From Fructobacillus durionis (GTDB lineage Bacteria; Bacillota; Bacilli; Lactobacillales; Lactobacillaceae): a stretch of DNA of 64,000 nt. Below are positions 36,396-45,726 of this stretch, piece by piece (the first letter of the stretch is position 1; each line of letters begins with the position of its first letter). A program made the translations under genes and the position numbers. The notes below the pieces were generated by a model. The model saw nothing but the letters and a program-made list of their open reading frames with translations. It had not been told where the DNA came from and ran no database searches. The stretch lies in NCBI RefSeq assembly GCF_900112405.1, contig NZ_FOLI01000001.1:310001-374000 (forward strand), read 5' to 3'.

Positions 36396-37895
36396 ATGAC
36401 AAATCATCTATATAAAAACGGAAAGGCTTGGCTGACCCTGGCCTTTGCAGCCACTGGTTTTGCTTTTGCAAACCACAACCAGGCATCTGCTGATACTCAA
36501 GATGCGAATGCCTCAGCGGTTACATCTGATCAATCAGCGCAGCAAGCACAACAAACGCAACAGGTACAGTCTGAAACAACCACGGCTAACACGCAGCAGG
36601 TGGCTTCTGCACGTGATAACGCGCTAGCAAAGTATGCCAATCAACACGTGTCTGGCTATATTTATTCTCCTGATGTTTCAGGAGCAAATGGTGGCTACAA
36701 CTGGTTTGAAGACGGTCACTTGTTTACTGGTTTCCGTAAGTATATGGGCACTTACTACTGGTTTGTTGACGGTGTTCGTCAAAATGCTGGCTGGCGTCAA
36801 GCTTGGGGTATGAACTATTACACTGATAACGATGGTCGTGCCGTTCAAGGACACCAAAACATTGGTGGACAGGACTTTGACTTCGGAAACGATGGTTCAT
36901 ACTATCTTCGTTCATCCGGTTACCTTCACGATGGTTCGAGCCAAAACGGAGGCTACCGCTGGTATGAAAACGGAAAGCTTTACACTGGTTTCCGTTACTA
37001 CGCGGGTACTTTTTACTGGTTCGTTGATGGTGTTCGTCAGAACGCCGGTTGGCGTCAAGCATGGGGTTTGAATTACTATACTGATGATAACGGACGTGCT
37101 GTTCAAGGTCGTCACATCATTGATGGTAAGCTCTATGACTTTGGAGATGATGGTTCTTTCTACAACCGTCCATTGAACGGTTATTTCTGGGATGGTTCAC
37201 CTAAGAACGGTGGTTACCGCTGGTACGATAACGGAAACCTTTATACTGGATTCCGTTACTATATGGGAACTTATTACTGGTTCGTCGATGGTGTTCGTCA
37301 GAACGCTGGCTGGCGTCAAGCTTGGGGCATGACATACTATACTGATGATAATGGACGTGCCGTTCAAGGATCACAGTACATTGATGGTCAATGGTACTTC
37401 TTTGGTGATGATGGTACTTACTACCGTCGTTTCGCAGCTAGTGATGTTGTGAACTGGTTCTACCGTAACTATGGTAAAATCACCTATTCAATGTACGGCT
37501 CACGTACTGGTGCTGATGGAACTGCCGATTGTTCCGGTGCTATGACTGAAGCCTTGATGGAAGCCGGTGCTTCAAAGCCAGCCTTCATCTACAACACGGA
37601 TTCCATTCATGATTACCTTCGTAATAACGGTTACCACTTGGTTGCCGAAAATACGAAGACTCAAAAGCAAGTTGGCGACATCGTGATTTGGGGCCGTCGT
37701 GGTGAATCTGGTGGTGCTAATGGCCACATCATGATCATCAACAAGGATGATGATGCCAACGGAAACGGTGCCCGTGAAATTTCAGTTGATTACTGGACAA
37801 ACGGTGGTTACAATTCCGCTATTTCAGAGCATGATTACAACTATTATGCTGCTGTTGATGGCCACCCATACTTCTATGTTTACCGTCATAATTAA
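36396..37895 (+). CDS. secreted peptidoglycan amidohydrolase with KxYKxGKxW signal and wall-binding repeats
   Basis: A 499-residue exported protein: YKNGKAW at the start (KxYKxGKxW-type signal peptide), a Gln/Thr/Ala-rich linker, three ~85-residue aromatic repeats (GYRWYENGKLYTGFRYY, FYWFVDGVRQNAGWRQAWG, YYTDDNGRAVQG) like those of Leuconostoc glucansucrases and wall hydrolases, and a C-terminal Amidase_5/NlpC-type domain with GTADCSGAMTEALMEAG (catalytic Cys) and GHIMIINKDDD (His). It should bind the wall or glucan and cut peptidoglycan. The ATG at 36396 has AAGG upstream; an ATG six codons earlier does not. Confidence 0.88.
   Translation: MTNHLYKNGKAWLTLAFAATGFAFANHNQASADTQDANASAVTSDQSAQQAQQTQQVQSETTTANTQQVASARDNALAKYANQHVSGYIYSPDVSGANGGYNWFEDGHLFTGFRKYMGTYYWFVDGVRQNAGWRQAWGMNYYTDNDGRAVQGHQNIGGQDFDFGNDGSYYLRSSGYLHDGSSQNGGYRWYENGKLYTGFRYYAGTFYWFVDGVRQNAGWRQAWGLNYYTDDNGRAVQGRHIIDGKLYDFGDDGSFYNRPLNGYFWDGSPKNGGYRWYDNGNLYTGFRYYMGTYYWFVDGVRQNAGWRQAWGMTYYTDDNGRAVQGSQYIDGQWYFFGDDGTYYRRFAASDVVNWFYRNYGKITYSMYGSRTGADGTADCSGAMTEALMEAGASKPAFIYNTDSIHDYLRNNGYHLVAENTKTQKQVGDIVIWGRRGESGGANGHIMIINKDDDANGNGAREISVDYWTNGGYNSAISEHDYNYYAAVDGHPYFYVYRHN
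36650..37430 (+). repeat. three in-gene repeats encoding wall/glucan-binding modules
   Basis: Near-identical blocks of about 255 bases (starting near 36655, 36920 and 37178) inside the amidohydrolase gene. Each encodes FRYY-x-GT(Y/F)YWFVDGVRQNAGWRQ. Recombination between them could change repeat number. Confidence 0.85.
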
Positions 37896-37901
37896 AAAAG
37901 T

Positions 37902-37932
37902 AGAATCTTTGCTTCGCAAAGGTTCTTTTTTT
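37902..37932 (+). terminator. intrinsic terminator
   Basis: AGAA-t-CTTTG / CAAAG-g-TTCT followed by T6. Confidence 0.85.
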
Positions 37933-37933
37933 C

Positions 37934-37962
37934 TTGCCTTTTTCAAATTAAAATAGCATAAT
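37934..37962 (+). promoter_or_regulatory. promoter of the glycine T-box operon
   Basis: TTGCCT (37934-37939), 17-base spacer, CATAAT (37957-37962). Confidence 0.55.
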
Positions 37963-37968
37963 ATGTGT

Positions 37969-38130
37969 AAGCAATTCTCTTGTAATGACCCGGCGTGGAA
38001 CCCGGCTAGCATGAGAACTCAACGAAAGTGTCAGAGCATTTTCTGCTCTGGAAATCAGGTGGAACCGCGCGCGAGCGTCCTGATGTCAAAGAAATTTTGG
38101 CATTAGAACGTTGGCGCGTTTTTTTGTCTA
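37969..38130 (+). promoter_or_regulatory. compact glycine-type T-box riboswitch
   Basis: T-box AGGTGGAACCGCG at 38057-38069; TGGA in its bulge pairs with a TCCA tRNA end (discriminator U, as in tRNA-Gly). A CAGAGCA/TGCTCTG stem III precedes it. Stem I is only about 45 bases (TTCTC/GAGAA base), with a GGC triplet near 38004 as possible glycine specifier. The terminator pairs 38067-38087 with 38107-38127 over about 19 pairs and ends in T7. It precedes a DUF2130 gene, glyQ and glyS. Confidence 0.88.
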
Positions 38131-38144
38131 AAAAAGGAGGGGCG

Positions 38145-39554
38145 ATGGCAAAACTAAAGTACAGTGTGCAATCCGAAACTGTTTTAGAACTGCAGGAAGC
38201 CGGTCAGGTTGGCGACATCATCGACCTGAAGGATAAGCAAGAGGTCGATACCGAAACGCTTGCGAAAGCCGTTCAAGAAGGGATTGAGCAGCGTATCCAA
38301 AGAGAAAAGTCGGACTGGGAAAAGAGTCAGTCTGCCATTCTGAAATCTAAGCTGGCGGAAGAGCAGCAGGCTGCGAATCTGACGCTCGAAAAGGCTAAGC
38401 AGGAAGTGGCGGAGGCTGCTCGTGAAAAGCAGGAAAAGCTGCAAGCCGAACTAGCGGATTTGAAGGCTTCCCTGAAGAGTCAACAAGCTGGTGAAAGCTC
38501 GGCCAAGGAGCTGGCATTAGCGAAGCAGCGGGAAGAGTTAGGCAAAGCTCAGGCGGCTGAAAAAGACCAACTGCAACAAGCCTTGCAGGATGTCCAGAAG
38601 CAACTTCAAGACGAGCTTTCCAAGCAGAAGGAATCGGCTGGACAGGAAAAGCTGAAGCTGGAAAAGCAACTGATGGAGCTTGAGAACAAGGTGCAGAACC
38701 AGGAGCGGGATAAGGAACTGGCCCTTGTTCAGACCAAGGCTGACTATGAAGCCCAGTTAAAGGCCGCTCAGGACCAGGTTGAGTTCTACAAGGACTTCAA
38801 GGCCCGTCAGTCGACCAAGGAAATTGGGGAGTCCTTGGAAGTATACGCTCACCAGGAGTTCAATAAGATTCGGCCCTACGCCTTTCCAAACGCTTATTTT
38901 GAAAAGGATAACGAGGTTTCCAAGGAAACCGGGTCGAAGGGGGACTTCATCTTCCGTGACTACGATGATGGCATCGAGTTCATCTCCATCATGTTTGACA
39001 TGAAGAACGAGGCTGATTCGACCGAGAAGAAGCATAAGAACGCGGATTTCTTCATGGAATTGGATAAGGATCGCCGGGAAAAGGGAACGGAATATGCCGT
39101 GCTGGTTTCTCTCCTGGAATCTGATAACGAGTACTACAACACTGGGATCGTACAGGTTCCTGACTATCCTAAGATGTATGTGATTCGCCCCCAGTTCTTT
39201 GTCCACTTCATTGGCCTGCTGCGGAATGCGGCACTGGATTCTGTTCAGTACAAAAAGCAGTTGGCGGAAGCCAAAGAGCAAAACATCGATATTACCAACT
39301 TTGAGGATAATATCAACACTTTCAAGGACAAGTTTGCGAAGAACTACGAGTCTTACTCGAAGAACTTCCAGGCGGCCATTGATGAGATTGATAAGGCCAT
39401 TAAGCGGATGGAAGAGGTCAAGCGCAAGTTGACCACTTCCGAAAACCAGTTGCGCCTGGCCAACAACAAGTTAGACGACGTTTCCGTTAAAAAGTTGACC
39501 CGTGGTAATCCAACCATGAAGGCCAAGTTCGACGAATTGAAAAAAGAAGATTAA
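38145..39554 (+). CDS. DUF2130 coiled-coil protein with PD-(D/E)xK-like domain, first gene of the glycine T-box operon
   Basis: A 469-residue protein. Residues ~50-215 are a long Gln/Lys/Glu-rich coiled coil; the C-terminal half is DUF2130, with [10 protein letters not shown] and SIMFDMKNE spaced like a PD-(D/E)xK nuclease active site (Asp, then D-x-K). Function unknown. The ATG at 38145 has AAAGGAGG; the open frame further upstream lies over the T-box and is not coding. Only 16 bases separate it from glyQ, with no terminator between, so it should be induced with glycyl-tRNA synthetase when tRNA-Gly is uncharged. Confidence 0.82.
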   Translation: MAKLKYSVQSETVLELQEAGQVGDIIDLKDKQEVDTETLAKAVQEGIEQRIQREKSDWEKSQSAILKSKLAEEQQAANLTLEKAKQEVAEAAREKQEKLQAELADLKASLKSQQAGESSAKELALAKQREELGKAQAAEKDQLQQALQDVQKQLQDELSKQKESAGQEKLKLEKQLMELENKVQNQERDKELALVQTKADYEAQLKAAQDQVEFYKDFKARQSTKEIGESLEVYAHQEFNKIRPYAFPNAYFEKDNEVSKETGSKGDFIFRDYDDGIEFISIMFDMKNEADSTEKKHKNADFFMELDKDRREKGTEYAVLVSLLESDNEYYNTGIVQVPDYPKMYVIRPQFFVHFIGLLRNAALDSVQYKKQLAEAKEQNIDITNFEDNINTFKDKFAKNYESYSKNFQAAIDEIDKAIKRMEEVKRKLTTSENQLRLANNKLDDVSVKKLTRGNPTMKAKFDELKKED

Positions 39555-39570
39555 TTTAATCGAGGAAATT

Positions 39571-40518
39571 ATGACAGATAAGAAACTTTCACTACAGGAT
39601 ATCATCCTGACTTTGCAAGAGTTCTGGGCTGCTAAGGGGGCTAACCTCATGCAGGCTTATGACAACGAAGTCGGTGCCGGAACACAAAGTCCATACACCT
39701 TCTTGCGTGCCAACGGCCCTGAACCATGGGCTGCGGCCTACGTGCAACCATCACGTCGTCCTGCCGATGGACGTTACGGTGATAACCCTAACCGACTCTT
39801 CCAGCACCACCAGTTCCAGGTGGTGATGAAGCCTTCTCCTGACAACATTCAGGAATTGTACCTGGCCTCATTGGAAGCCTTGGGTATCAACCCACTCGAA
39901 CACGATATCCGTTTCGTGGAAGATAACTGGGAAAACCCATCAATGGGTGCTGCCGGTATCGGTTGGGAAGTTTGGCTCGATGGAATGGAAGTAACTCAGT
40001 TCACTTACTTCCAACAGGTTGGTGGAATCGAAGTTGATTCCGTTACTTCTGAAATCACTTATGGTTTGGAACGTTTGGCTTCTTACATCCAAGACGTGCC
40101 AACAGTTTATGATTTGGAATGGGGTCACGGTGTTCTCTACGGTGACATCTTCAAGGAACCTGAATACGAGCACTCAAAGTACGCCTTTGAAGAATCAAAC
40201 CAGGAAATGCTTCTTCGCCACTTCGACGACTACGAAGCCGAAGCCAAGCACAACTTGGAATTGGGATTGGTTCACCCAGCCTATGACTACATCTTGAAGT
40301 CATCACACACCTTTAACCTATTGGATGCCCGTGGAACGGTTTCAGTTACGGAACGTGCCGGTTACTTGCACCGTATCCGTTCAATGGCCCGTCAGGTTTC
40401 CAAAGTCTTCATCGAGGAACGTGCTAAGTTAGGCTTCCCATTGTTGAAGGACGAAGCACTACGCGAAAAGTACCTGGGTGAAAAGGGAAAGTACGCTAAG
40501 AAGGAGGACCAAGACTAA
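39571..40518 (+). CDS. glyQ: glycyl-tRNA synthetase alpha subunit
   Basis: A 315-residue class II catalytic subunit of the alpha2beta2 enzyme: [33 protein letters not shown] at the start, [19 protein letters not shown] (motif 2) and [20 protein letters not shown] (motif 3). It activates glycine. Overlaps glyS by one base and is the second gene of the T-box operon. GAGG ribosome site. Confidence 0.98.
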   Translation: MTDKKLSLQDIILTLQEFWAAKGANLMQAYDNEVGAGTQSPYTFLRANGPEPWAAAYVQPSRRPADGRYGDNPNRLFQHHQFQVVMKPSPDNIQELYLASLEALGINPLEHDIRFVEDNWENPSMGAAGIGWEVWLDGMEVTQFTYFQQVGGIEVDSVTSEITYGLERLASYIQDVPTVYDLEWGHGVLYGDIFKEPEYEHSKYAFEESNQEMLLRHFDDYEAEAKHNLELGLVHPAYDYILKSSHTFNLLDARGTVSVTERAGYLHRIRSMARQVSKVFIEERAKLGFPLLKDEALREKYLGEKGKYAKKEDQD

Positions 40519-42575
40519 TGGCCGATTATATTTTAGAAATTGGATTGGAAGAAATGCCAGCGCATTTGGTAACTTCTTCTGAAAAGCAACTGGTAAAGCG
40601 CGTCAAGGACTTCTTAGACGCACATCGCTTGGCTGTACAAGAAATCAAGCCTTTCTCAACACCCCGTCGTTTGGCCGTTGAATTGTCAGGCTTGGCCGAA
40701 GGATCTGAAGCCATCTCCGAAGTGAAGCGTGGACCAGCCGTGGACCGTGCCAAGGATGACGAAGGAAACTGGTCCCGTGCCGCCCAAGGGTTCGCCCGCG
40801 GACAGGGAACTACTCCTGAAGAATTGACTGAAAAGGACGGTTACCTCTGGGCCAACAAGGAAATCGCCGGTGTGCCTGCCAAGGACATCTTGGCTAAGAT
40901 TGGTGATGAAGTTGTGGAGCAAATGACTTTTACAACTTACATGAAGTGGGGCAACCACTCCTTCCACTACATCCGTCCAATCCGCTGGTTGGTTTCATTG
41001 TTGGACGAAGAAGTGGTGCCATTCTCAGTATTGGACGTGCAAGCCGGTCAGACCACTCGTGGCCACCGTTTCTTGTCTACTGATAACGTAATCATTGCAT
41101 CAGCACAGGCCTACGAAAAGACATTGAACGACGCCTTCGTTATGGTTGATGCTAAGACTCGTAAGGACACGATTGTTGCCCAACTCGAGCAAATCGCCAA
41201 GGACAACAAGTGGAACCTGGACTTGCAGTCAGACATGGCTAAGGACCTCTTGGAAGAAGTGAACAACATCGTCGAATGGCCAACGGCCTTCAGCGGTCAG
41301 TTCGACGAGAAGTACCTGGAATTGCCTAAGGAAGTCTTGATCACTTCCATGCGTGACCACCAACGTTTCTTCTTCGTAACGAACGAAGCCGGCGACCTCT
41401 TGCCACACTTCCTTTCTGTTCGTAACGGAAACGCTGAAGACATCGAAAACGTTGCCCGTGGTAACGAAAAAGTCCTTGTCGCCCGCTTGGAAGACGCGGC
41501 CTTCTTCTACAAGGAAGACCAGCAAAAGTCCATCGCTGACTACATGGAACGTGTTAAGAAGCTTGTCTTCCACGAAAAGATTGGAACGGTTTACGAGCAC
41601 ATGCAGCGTGTGCAAGGTTTGTCTGCCCAATTGGCCCAAGCTTTGGGACTCTCTGATGAAGAACAAGACGATCTCAACCGTGCCGCTCAAATCTACAAGT
41701 TTGATTTGATGACTGGTATGGTCGGTGAATTCGACGAACTCCAAGGTGTCATGGGTGAGCACTACGCCAAGCTCTTTGGTGAAAAGGATGCCGTTGCCAA
41801 GGCCATCTACGAACATTACTTGCCAACCTCTGCCGAAGGCGAAGTTGCCCAAACTAAGGTTGGTGCCGTTTTGGCCATCGCCGACAAGTTGGATTCTATC
41901 GTTACCTTCTTTGCCCACGACATGATGCCATCTGGTGCTAACGACCCTTACGGTCTCCGTCGTGCCGCAACCGGTGTTGTCCGCACATTGGAAGCCTTCG
42001 ACTGGCACTTTAACCTCTTGGACATCCTCCTTGCCTTCGAACAGAAGAACGGGGAAGTGGCCGATGCCAACTTGGACGACGTCTTGGCCTTCATGACCGA
42101 CCGTGTCCGCAAGCAGGCTCTCGACGCTGGTATCCGTAAGGATATCGTGACGGCTGGTACTGCCAACGTTGTTACTGGTGACTTCGTGTATGTTGCTGAC
42201 CGTACGAAGGTTTTGGCTAACCACGCCAAGGACGATAACTTCCGTGACGTCATGGAAGCCTTGGCCCGTGTTTCACGCCTTGCCAAGAAGATGACGGTTG
42301 ATGCGCCAGTTGACCCAGCGCTTCTCGTTAACGACCAAGAGAAGGCCCTTTACGAAGCAACCAAGGATCTTTCATTGGCTGATCTCGAGGCGAAGGGTGC
42401 CGAAGCACTTTACCAAGCCTTGGTTGCCTTGCAGGCGCCAATCGCGGCATACTTCGACAACACGATGGTTAACGATGACGACGAAGCCATCAAGAAGAAC
42501 CGTTACGCTCAATTGAATGCCATCAAGACGCTCATTGACGGCCTTGGTAACACAGAAGATATCGTTATCAAGTAA
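40518..42575 (+). CDS. glyS: glycyl-tRNA synthetase beta subunit
   Basis: A 685-residue tRNA-binding subunit, with the N-terminal LLEIGLEEMPA-like YILEIGLEEMPAHLV, an HD-like central region and a C-terminal anticodon-binding domain. Starts at the last base of glyQ (TAATG), after AAGGAGG within glyQ, so the subunits are made together. Codon use shifts to more C-ending codons than in surrounding genes, but the frame and length are normal. Confidence 0.97.
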   Translation: MADYILEIGLEEMPAHLVTSSEKQLVKRVKDFLDAHRLAVQEIKPFSTPRRLAVELSGLAEGSEAISEVKRGPAVDRAKDDEGNWSRAAQGFARGQGTTPEELTEKDGYLWANKEIAGVPAKDILAKIGDEVVEQMTFTTYMKWGNHSFHYIRPIRWLVSLLDEEVVPFSVLDVQAGQTTRGHRFLSTDNVIIASAQAYEKTLNDAFVMVDAKTRKDTIVAQLEQIAKDNKWNLDLQSDMAKDLLEEVNNIVEWPTAFSGQFDEKYLELPKEVLITSMRDHQRFFFVTNEAGDLLPHFLSVRNGNAEDIENVARGNEKVLVARLEDAAFFYKEDQQKSIADYMERVKKLVFHEKIGTVYEHMQRVQGLSAQLAQALGLSDEEQDDLNRAAQIYKFDLMTGMVGEFDELQGVMGEHYAKLFGEKDAVAKAIYEHYLPTSAEGEVAQTKVGAVLAIADKLDSIVTFFAHDMMPSGANDPYGLRRAATGVVRTLEAFDWHFNLLDILLAFEQKNGEVADANLDDVLAFMTDRVRKQALDAGIRKDIVTAGTANVVTGDFVYVADRTKVLANHAKDDNFRDVMEALARVSRLAKKMTVDAPVDPALLVNDQEKALYEATKDLSLADLEAKGAEALYQALVALQAPIAAYFDNTMVNDDDEAIKKNRYAQLNAIKTLIDGLGNTEDIVIK

Positions 42576-42603
42576 GTAGGCATACTTCATAATTATGTAT
42601 ATT

Positions 42604-42634
42604 AAAAAGTCGACCTGGAAGGGTCGGCTTTTTT
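42604..42634 (+). terminator. intrinsic terminator of the glycine operon
   Basis: AAAAG-t-CGACC-tggaa-GGTCG-g-CTTTTTT. Confidence 0.85.
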
Positions 42635-42728
42635 GTGTGTTGATGGGATGTGTTGTGCGCTGGGAGAGGGCGGGGAGCGGCGAGAATTGGCGGTGCAAGG
42701 ATGGAAAGGTGGGAGGCCGGCCAGAGGG

Positions 42729-43007
42729 CTATAGATATTGATCGATTTCAGTGATTAGATCTGGAAAATCAATCTGTAAGGCAATGGATATTTTCTTAAG
42801 AGTAAAAATTGATGGCAAGTTGTAGCCTAGTTCAATATTAGATAATGATTTTTCACTTATCCAGTCTTCAGGTAAAAGACCGTCTTCAATTGGCTCGGAA
42901 ATAAAAACTTCACGAGAATATCCCAATACTTTTCGGTGTTGCCTGATTATATTACCTATTTCTTTGTTTTCTAACTGTTCTTTTCTTTTTACCACAATAG
43001 TAACCAT
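42729..43007 (-). CDS. XRE-family helix-turn-helix regulator
   Basis: A 92-residue protein with a Cro/CI-type helix-turn-helix: IGNIIRQHRKVLGYSREVF, an unusually long loop, then WISEKSLSNIELGYNLPSIFTLKKISIAL, the recognition and following helices. It is divergent from the AIPR gene with about 65 bases between the starts, which contain TA-rich palindromic sequence, so it probably represses that gene and itself. AT-rich, like the following genes of the islet. AAAGGA ribosome site. Confidence 0.75.
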   Translation of the reverse strand: MVTIVVKRKEQLENKEIGNIIRQHRKVLGYSREVFISEPIEDGLLPEDWISEKSLSNIELGYNLPSIFTLKKISIALQIDFPDLITEIDQYL

Positions 43008-43071
43008 GGTTCCTTTTATTATTATCTGTAATACATTATATTATACATATTGAATGAAAGAGGAGAAAACG

Positions 43072-44244
43072 ATGATTGAAAAATTTCCAGTAAAAAGTAT
43101 ACGAACGACAAAGTCGCCTTCAACTGAAGGTGTTACAACATACACCATGTTGGTTGATTTTAATGATTTGCCAAATGACATTTCACTAGAAGTAAACCCA
43201 CGTAAGCCAAAGATGAACACGGCTGTTGCTAAAAAATTGATTCATGCAGTTACGGGGACAGAAGAAGATTTTGATATTAAGAACCGTGGAATTGTAATTA
43301 TTGCTAATAATCTGATTTTTAACAACGGTCAAGTTACTTTGGATTTGGGTGATGATCGTACTCGATTCGGTATTTTGGATGGTGGTCATACTTACACGGC
43401 TATTACGCAAAACCGAGGGGATATGCCTGAGGATATGCACAAATATGTAAAGTTGGAAATTTTGGTTGGCGAAAACCTTGATGCAACTGGGCTAGCTGAT
43501 GCTCGTAATACGAGTGTTCAGGTTAGTGATATCGCGTTATTTGAATTAGATGATAAATTTAATGACGTTAAGGATGTCCTGAAAAAAGAAAGCTATGCTG
43601 ATGATGTGGCTTATAAGGATAATGATAATAAGAGTATTCCTGTCGCAGATCTATTGCGATTGATGTACGCGATGAATATCGAGAAATTTGCAAGTGAAAC
43701 AACAGCTCCTGTTTCTGCCTATTCATCAAAAGCAGCTGTTTTCCGTGACTACAAAAAGGAAATTGATAAGGGTGACGATAATGTCTATGCAAAATTAATT
43801 CCATTGTTACCTGAATTGGTTCGAATCTTTGAATTCATTCAACGTGATATGAAGAAGTACTATGCTGAATTTAAGAAAGCAAATGGACAGAGTTCATCTG
43901 CTTTTGGAAAAGTTCGCGGTGTTGAAGGAGCAGGAAATTATCACACAGCTTTTTCAAAGATGGATATTGAGTATCAAATTTCAAATGGATTTATTTTCCC
44001 AATCTTCGGTGCATTCCGTGCGCTTTTGAAAGAAAATAACGATGGAACTATCGAATTCGAATTTTCACCCGAAAAGGTCTGGAATAAAGTAGGTGTGAAC
44101 TTAGTTCAGAATACTTTTGAAACAGATACAAACCCTCAAATGGCTGGAAAGAATAAAACGTTGTGGCAGGGAAACTATCGAATTGTTGAAGGTGCTAAAA
44201 AAGATTTGTTAATTGAAAAATTGATGAATCAAAACGGTTTGTAA
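43072..44244 (+). CDS. AIPR-family (abortive infection phage resistance-like) protein
   Basis: A 390-residue protein. The central segments NRGIVIIANN and RFGILDGGHTYTAI match the conserved core of the AIPR (Abi-like) family, and LADARNTSVQVSDIAL follows in the expected position. AIPR proteins were first found in plasmid phage-resistance systems; mechanism unknown. The start at 43072 is preferred for AGGAG 6 bases upstream. It has its own terminator, and a small XRE regulator gene faces away from it. Assignment from motif resemblance only. Confidence 0.7.
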   Translation: MIEKFPVKSIRTTKSPSTEGVTTYTMLVDFNDLPNDISLEVNPRKPKMNTAVAKKLIHAVTGTEEDFDIKNRGIVIIANNLIFNNGQVTLDLGDDRTRFGILDGGHTYTAITQNRGDMPEDMHKYVKLEILVGENLDATGLADARNTSVQVSDIALFELDDKFNDVKDVLKKESYADDVAYKDNDNKSIPVADLLRLMYAMNIEKFASETTAPVSAYSSKAAVFRDYKKEIDKGDDNVYAKLIPLLPELVRIFEFIQRDMKKYYAEFKKANGQSSSAFGKVRGVEGAGNYHTAFSKMDIEYQISNGFIFPIFGAFRALLKENNDGTIEFEFSPEKVWNKVGVNLVQNTFETDTNPQMAGKNKTLWQGNYRIVEGAKKDLLIEKLMNQNGL

Positions 44245-44255
44245 GATATTGGTTT

Positions 44256-44287
44256 AAAGGTCGACACTTTGTGTCGGCTTTTTTTAT
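44256..44287 (+). terminator. intrinsic terminator of the AIPR gene
   Basis: AAGG-t-CGACA-ctttg-TGTCG-g-CTTTTTTT. Confidence 0.85.
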
Positions 44288-44387
44288 TCCTATCCTTCAT
44301 AACCGCTGCTTCATGACCGTGCTAGATTAAGAAATAAAAGCAAAGATTTATTTCTTGTCTTCGTATTACTACATGAAGGAGGTCAAT

Positions 44388-44951
44388 ATGGATAACACGA
44401 AAACGATTGCCGTGGTGAGTTTAGCAAAAATTGTTCGAAAGGATGTCTTTTGCTTGGAAGACAATCGCGCGCTGTTTGATAAGTTGGAGGGGATGGGCGT
44501 CGAGCTGTTAGGCTTCTTTGATAAGAAGATGTCAGCTTTACTGAAGTGGGATAGTCATTATCATCATCCGGTTATTGCGGTAAATAACCGGGATTCGGAG
44601 AAGAAACAAATCTTTTCATTGGCCCATGAGATTGGCCACTTATTCATCGATTATGGTTGGCTGCCAGAACCTTATAAGAACCCAGACGACTTTAACAATC
44701 TTGATGGCGTACTGAATGTGACTCATTACCGTCGGGTGAAGAGCCATCAAAACGGTAGGGATTCGAAACGTGAAGTGCTAATGGACGACTTTGCCAGGAA
44801 CTTTCTGATGCCCTATGAAGAGGTGAAACAGCTATTGGTTGATAATGGCTTTAACGTGGAGACAACGATTGACCAGCTGGTGGAAAGATACTATGTAACT
44901 GAACTGACTGCGCGTCGGCAGTTAGGTTTTGTAAGAAATCGAGGTGATTGA
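44388..44951 (+). CDS. ImmA/IrrE-family metallopeptidase
   Basis: A 187-residue M78 peptidase with SLAHEIGHLFIDY (zinc-binding HEIGH) at ~82-94 and a distal LMDDFARNFLMP glutamate/aspartate helix region typical of the family. In mobile elements ImmA cleaves a partner XRE repressor (ImmR); the XRE gene at 42729 is a possible partner across the AIPR gene. The ATG at 44388 follows AAGGAGG; an in-frame ATG 11 codons earlier lacks a ribosome site. Overlap-like spacing with the next gene indicates one unit. Confidence 0.88.
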   Translation: MDNTKTIAVVSLAKIVRKDVFCLEDNRALFDKLEGMGVELLGFFDKKMSALLKWDSHYHHPVIAVNNRDSEKKQIFSLAHEIGHLFIDYGWLPEPYKNPDDFNNLDGVLNVTHYRRVKSHQNGRDSKREVLMDDFARNFLMPYEEVKQLLVDNGFNVETTIDQLVERYYVTELTARRQLGFVRNRGD

Positions 44952-44954
44952 GTG

Positions 44955-45428
44955 ATGGATTTCACTGACCCAGTTTTTAGGAAACACCTGGAAGCTTTGG
45001 TTAATGATTTGCGCGGATTTGATAAATCTGAGACTAGTAGTCCTCAAGATGATGATTCCAATAAGGTGAGTTTTCATACACTGCGTAACCAGCAGAGTAT
45101 CTCTTTTCGGGAACAAATCATCCTGGCGATTAGCGAAGATATTAAGAGTAAGGCGGCCATTCGAAAACGTTTTTCGACTTTTTATATCTGGTTCTTAACC
45201 TTAGTCACGACACTTGTTTTTTATGTCATCTTAGATCCGATTAACATGCTGTCGAGTGGAGCGAGCTTTTACTCGGATACGTTAAAGATATCGTTGGTGG
45301 GTACCTTCTTTGCCACACTATTGTCTGCCTTTATGGCGATGGTGAAATACGGTTTTACGGCGGAGAAACAGATGATTGAACTGTTTGATTTGATTGGAAA
45401 TGAGAGTGAGGGTGGAAGTGATGAGTGA
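44955..45428 (+). CDS. membrane protein of unknown function linked to the ImmA-like peptidase
   Basis: A 157-residue protein with a charged N-terminal ~75 residues and two membrane helices (~76-98 and ~112-135) joined by a short loop, then a short acidic tail. No family recognised. It starts three bases after the peptidase stop, with GAGGTGA as ribosome site, so the two are co-translated; it may be the effector or substrate of the peptidase, which is inference. Confidence 0.65.
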   Translation: MDFTDPVFRKHLEALVNDLRGFDKSETSSPQDDDSNKVSFHTLRNQQSISFREQIILAISEDIKSKAAIRKRFSTFYIWFLTLVTTLVFYVILDPINMLSSGASFYSDTLKISLVGTFFATLLSAFMAMVKYGFTAEKQMIELFDLIGNESEGGSDE

Positions 45429-45480
45429 CCCTCGTACGCAATAAAGTAATTGTGTTTTGTATTTGAAAGGAGAAATGAAA

Positions 45481-45726
45481 ATGACTGTTCATACATATAG
45501 GCAAGGCAACGAAATAGTGATTACAATTCCAGCCGAATTTAAAGTAGAGGCAAATAAAGATTATCAGCCAACAATTTTACCGGATGGAACCATCAAGTTT
45601 ATTCCAGAGGATAGTCCTTTCCCGGACATATGGAATGATGATCCGAAGGATATTGCCGCATTTAACCAAGAAATTGGTTCACTTGATGATGGTGCGAATT
45701 ATGGTCGAGAAAACGTTGAGTATTAA
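45481..45726 (+). CDS. MazE-like antitoxin
   Basis: An 81-residue protein. The N-terminal YRQGNEIVITIPAEFKVEANKDYQPTI resembles the AbrB/MazE swapped-hairpin DNA-binding fold, and the acidic C-terminus (SPFPDIWNDDPKDIAAFNQEI) would wrap the toxin. The ATG at 45481 sits 9 bases after AAAGGAG. Its end overlaps the start of the MazF-like gene by 26 bases, the usual coupled arrangement. Confidence 0.78.
   Translation: MTVHTYRQGNEIVITIPAEFKVEANKDYQPTILPDGTIKFIPEDSPFPDIWNDDPKDIAAFNQEIGSLDDGANYGRENVEY

Noticed and set aside
36724-37062. Minus-strand open frames inside the repeat region of the amidohydrolase gene.
   Set aside because: They are repeated shadows of the in-gene repeats and have no start signals.
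38028-38144. In-frame 5' extension of the DUF2130 gene.
   Set aside because: It runs through the T-box and terminator; AAAGGAGG and an ATG at 38145 mark the real start.
41229-42224. 331-codon open frame on the minus strand inside glyS.
   Set aside because: It is fully antisense to a well-conserved gene, has no ribosome site, and arises from the biased codon use of glyS.
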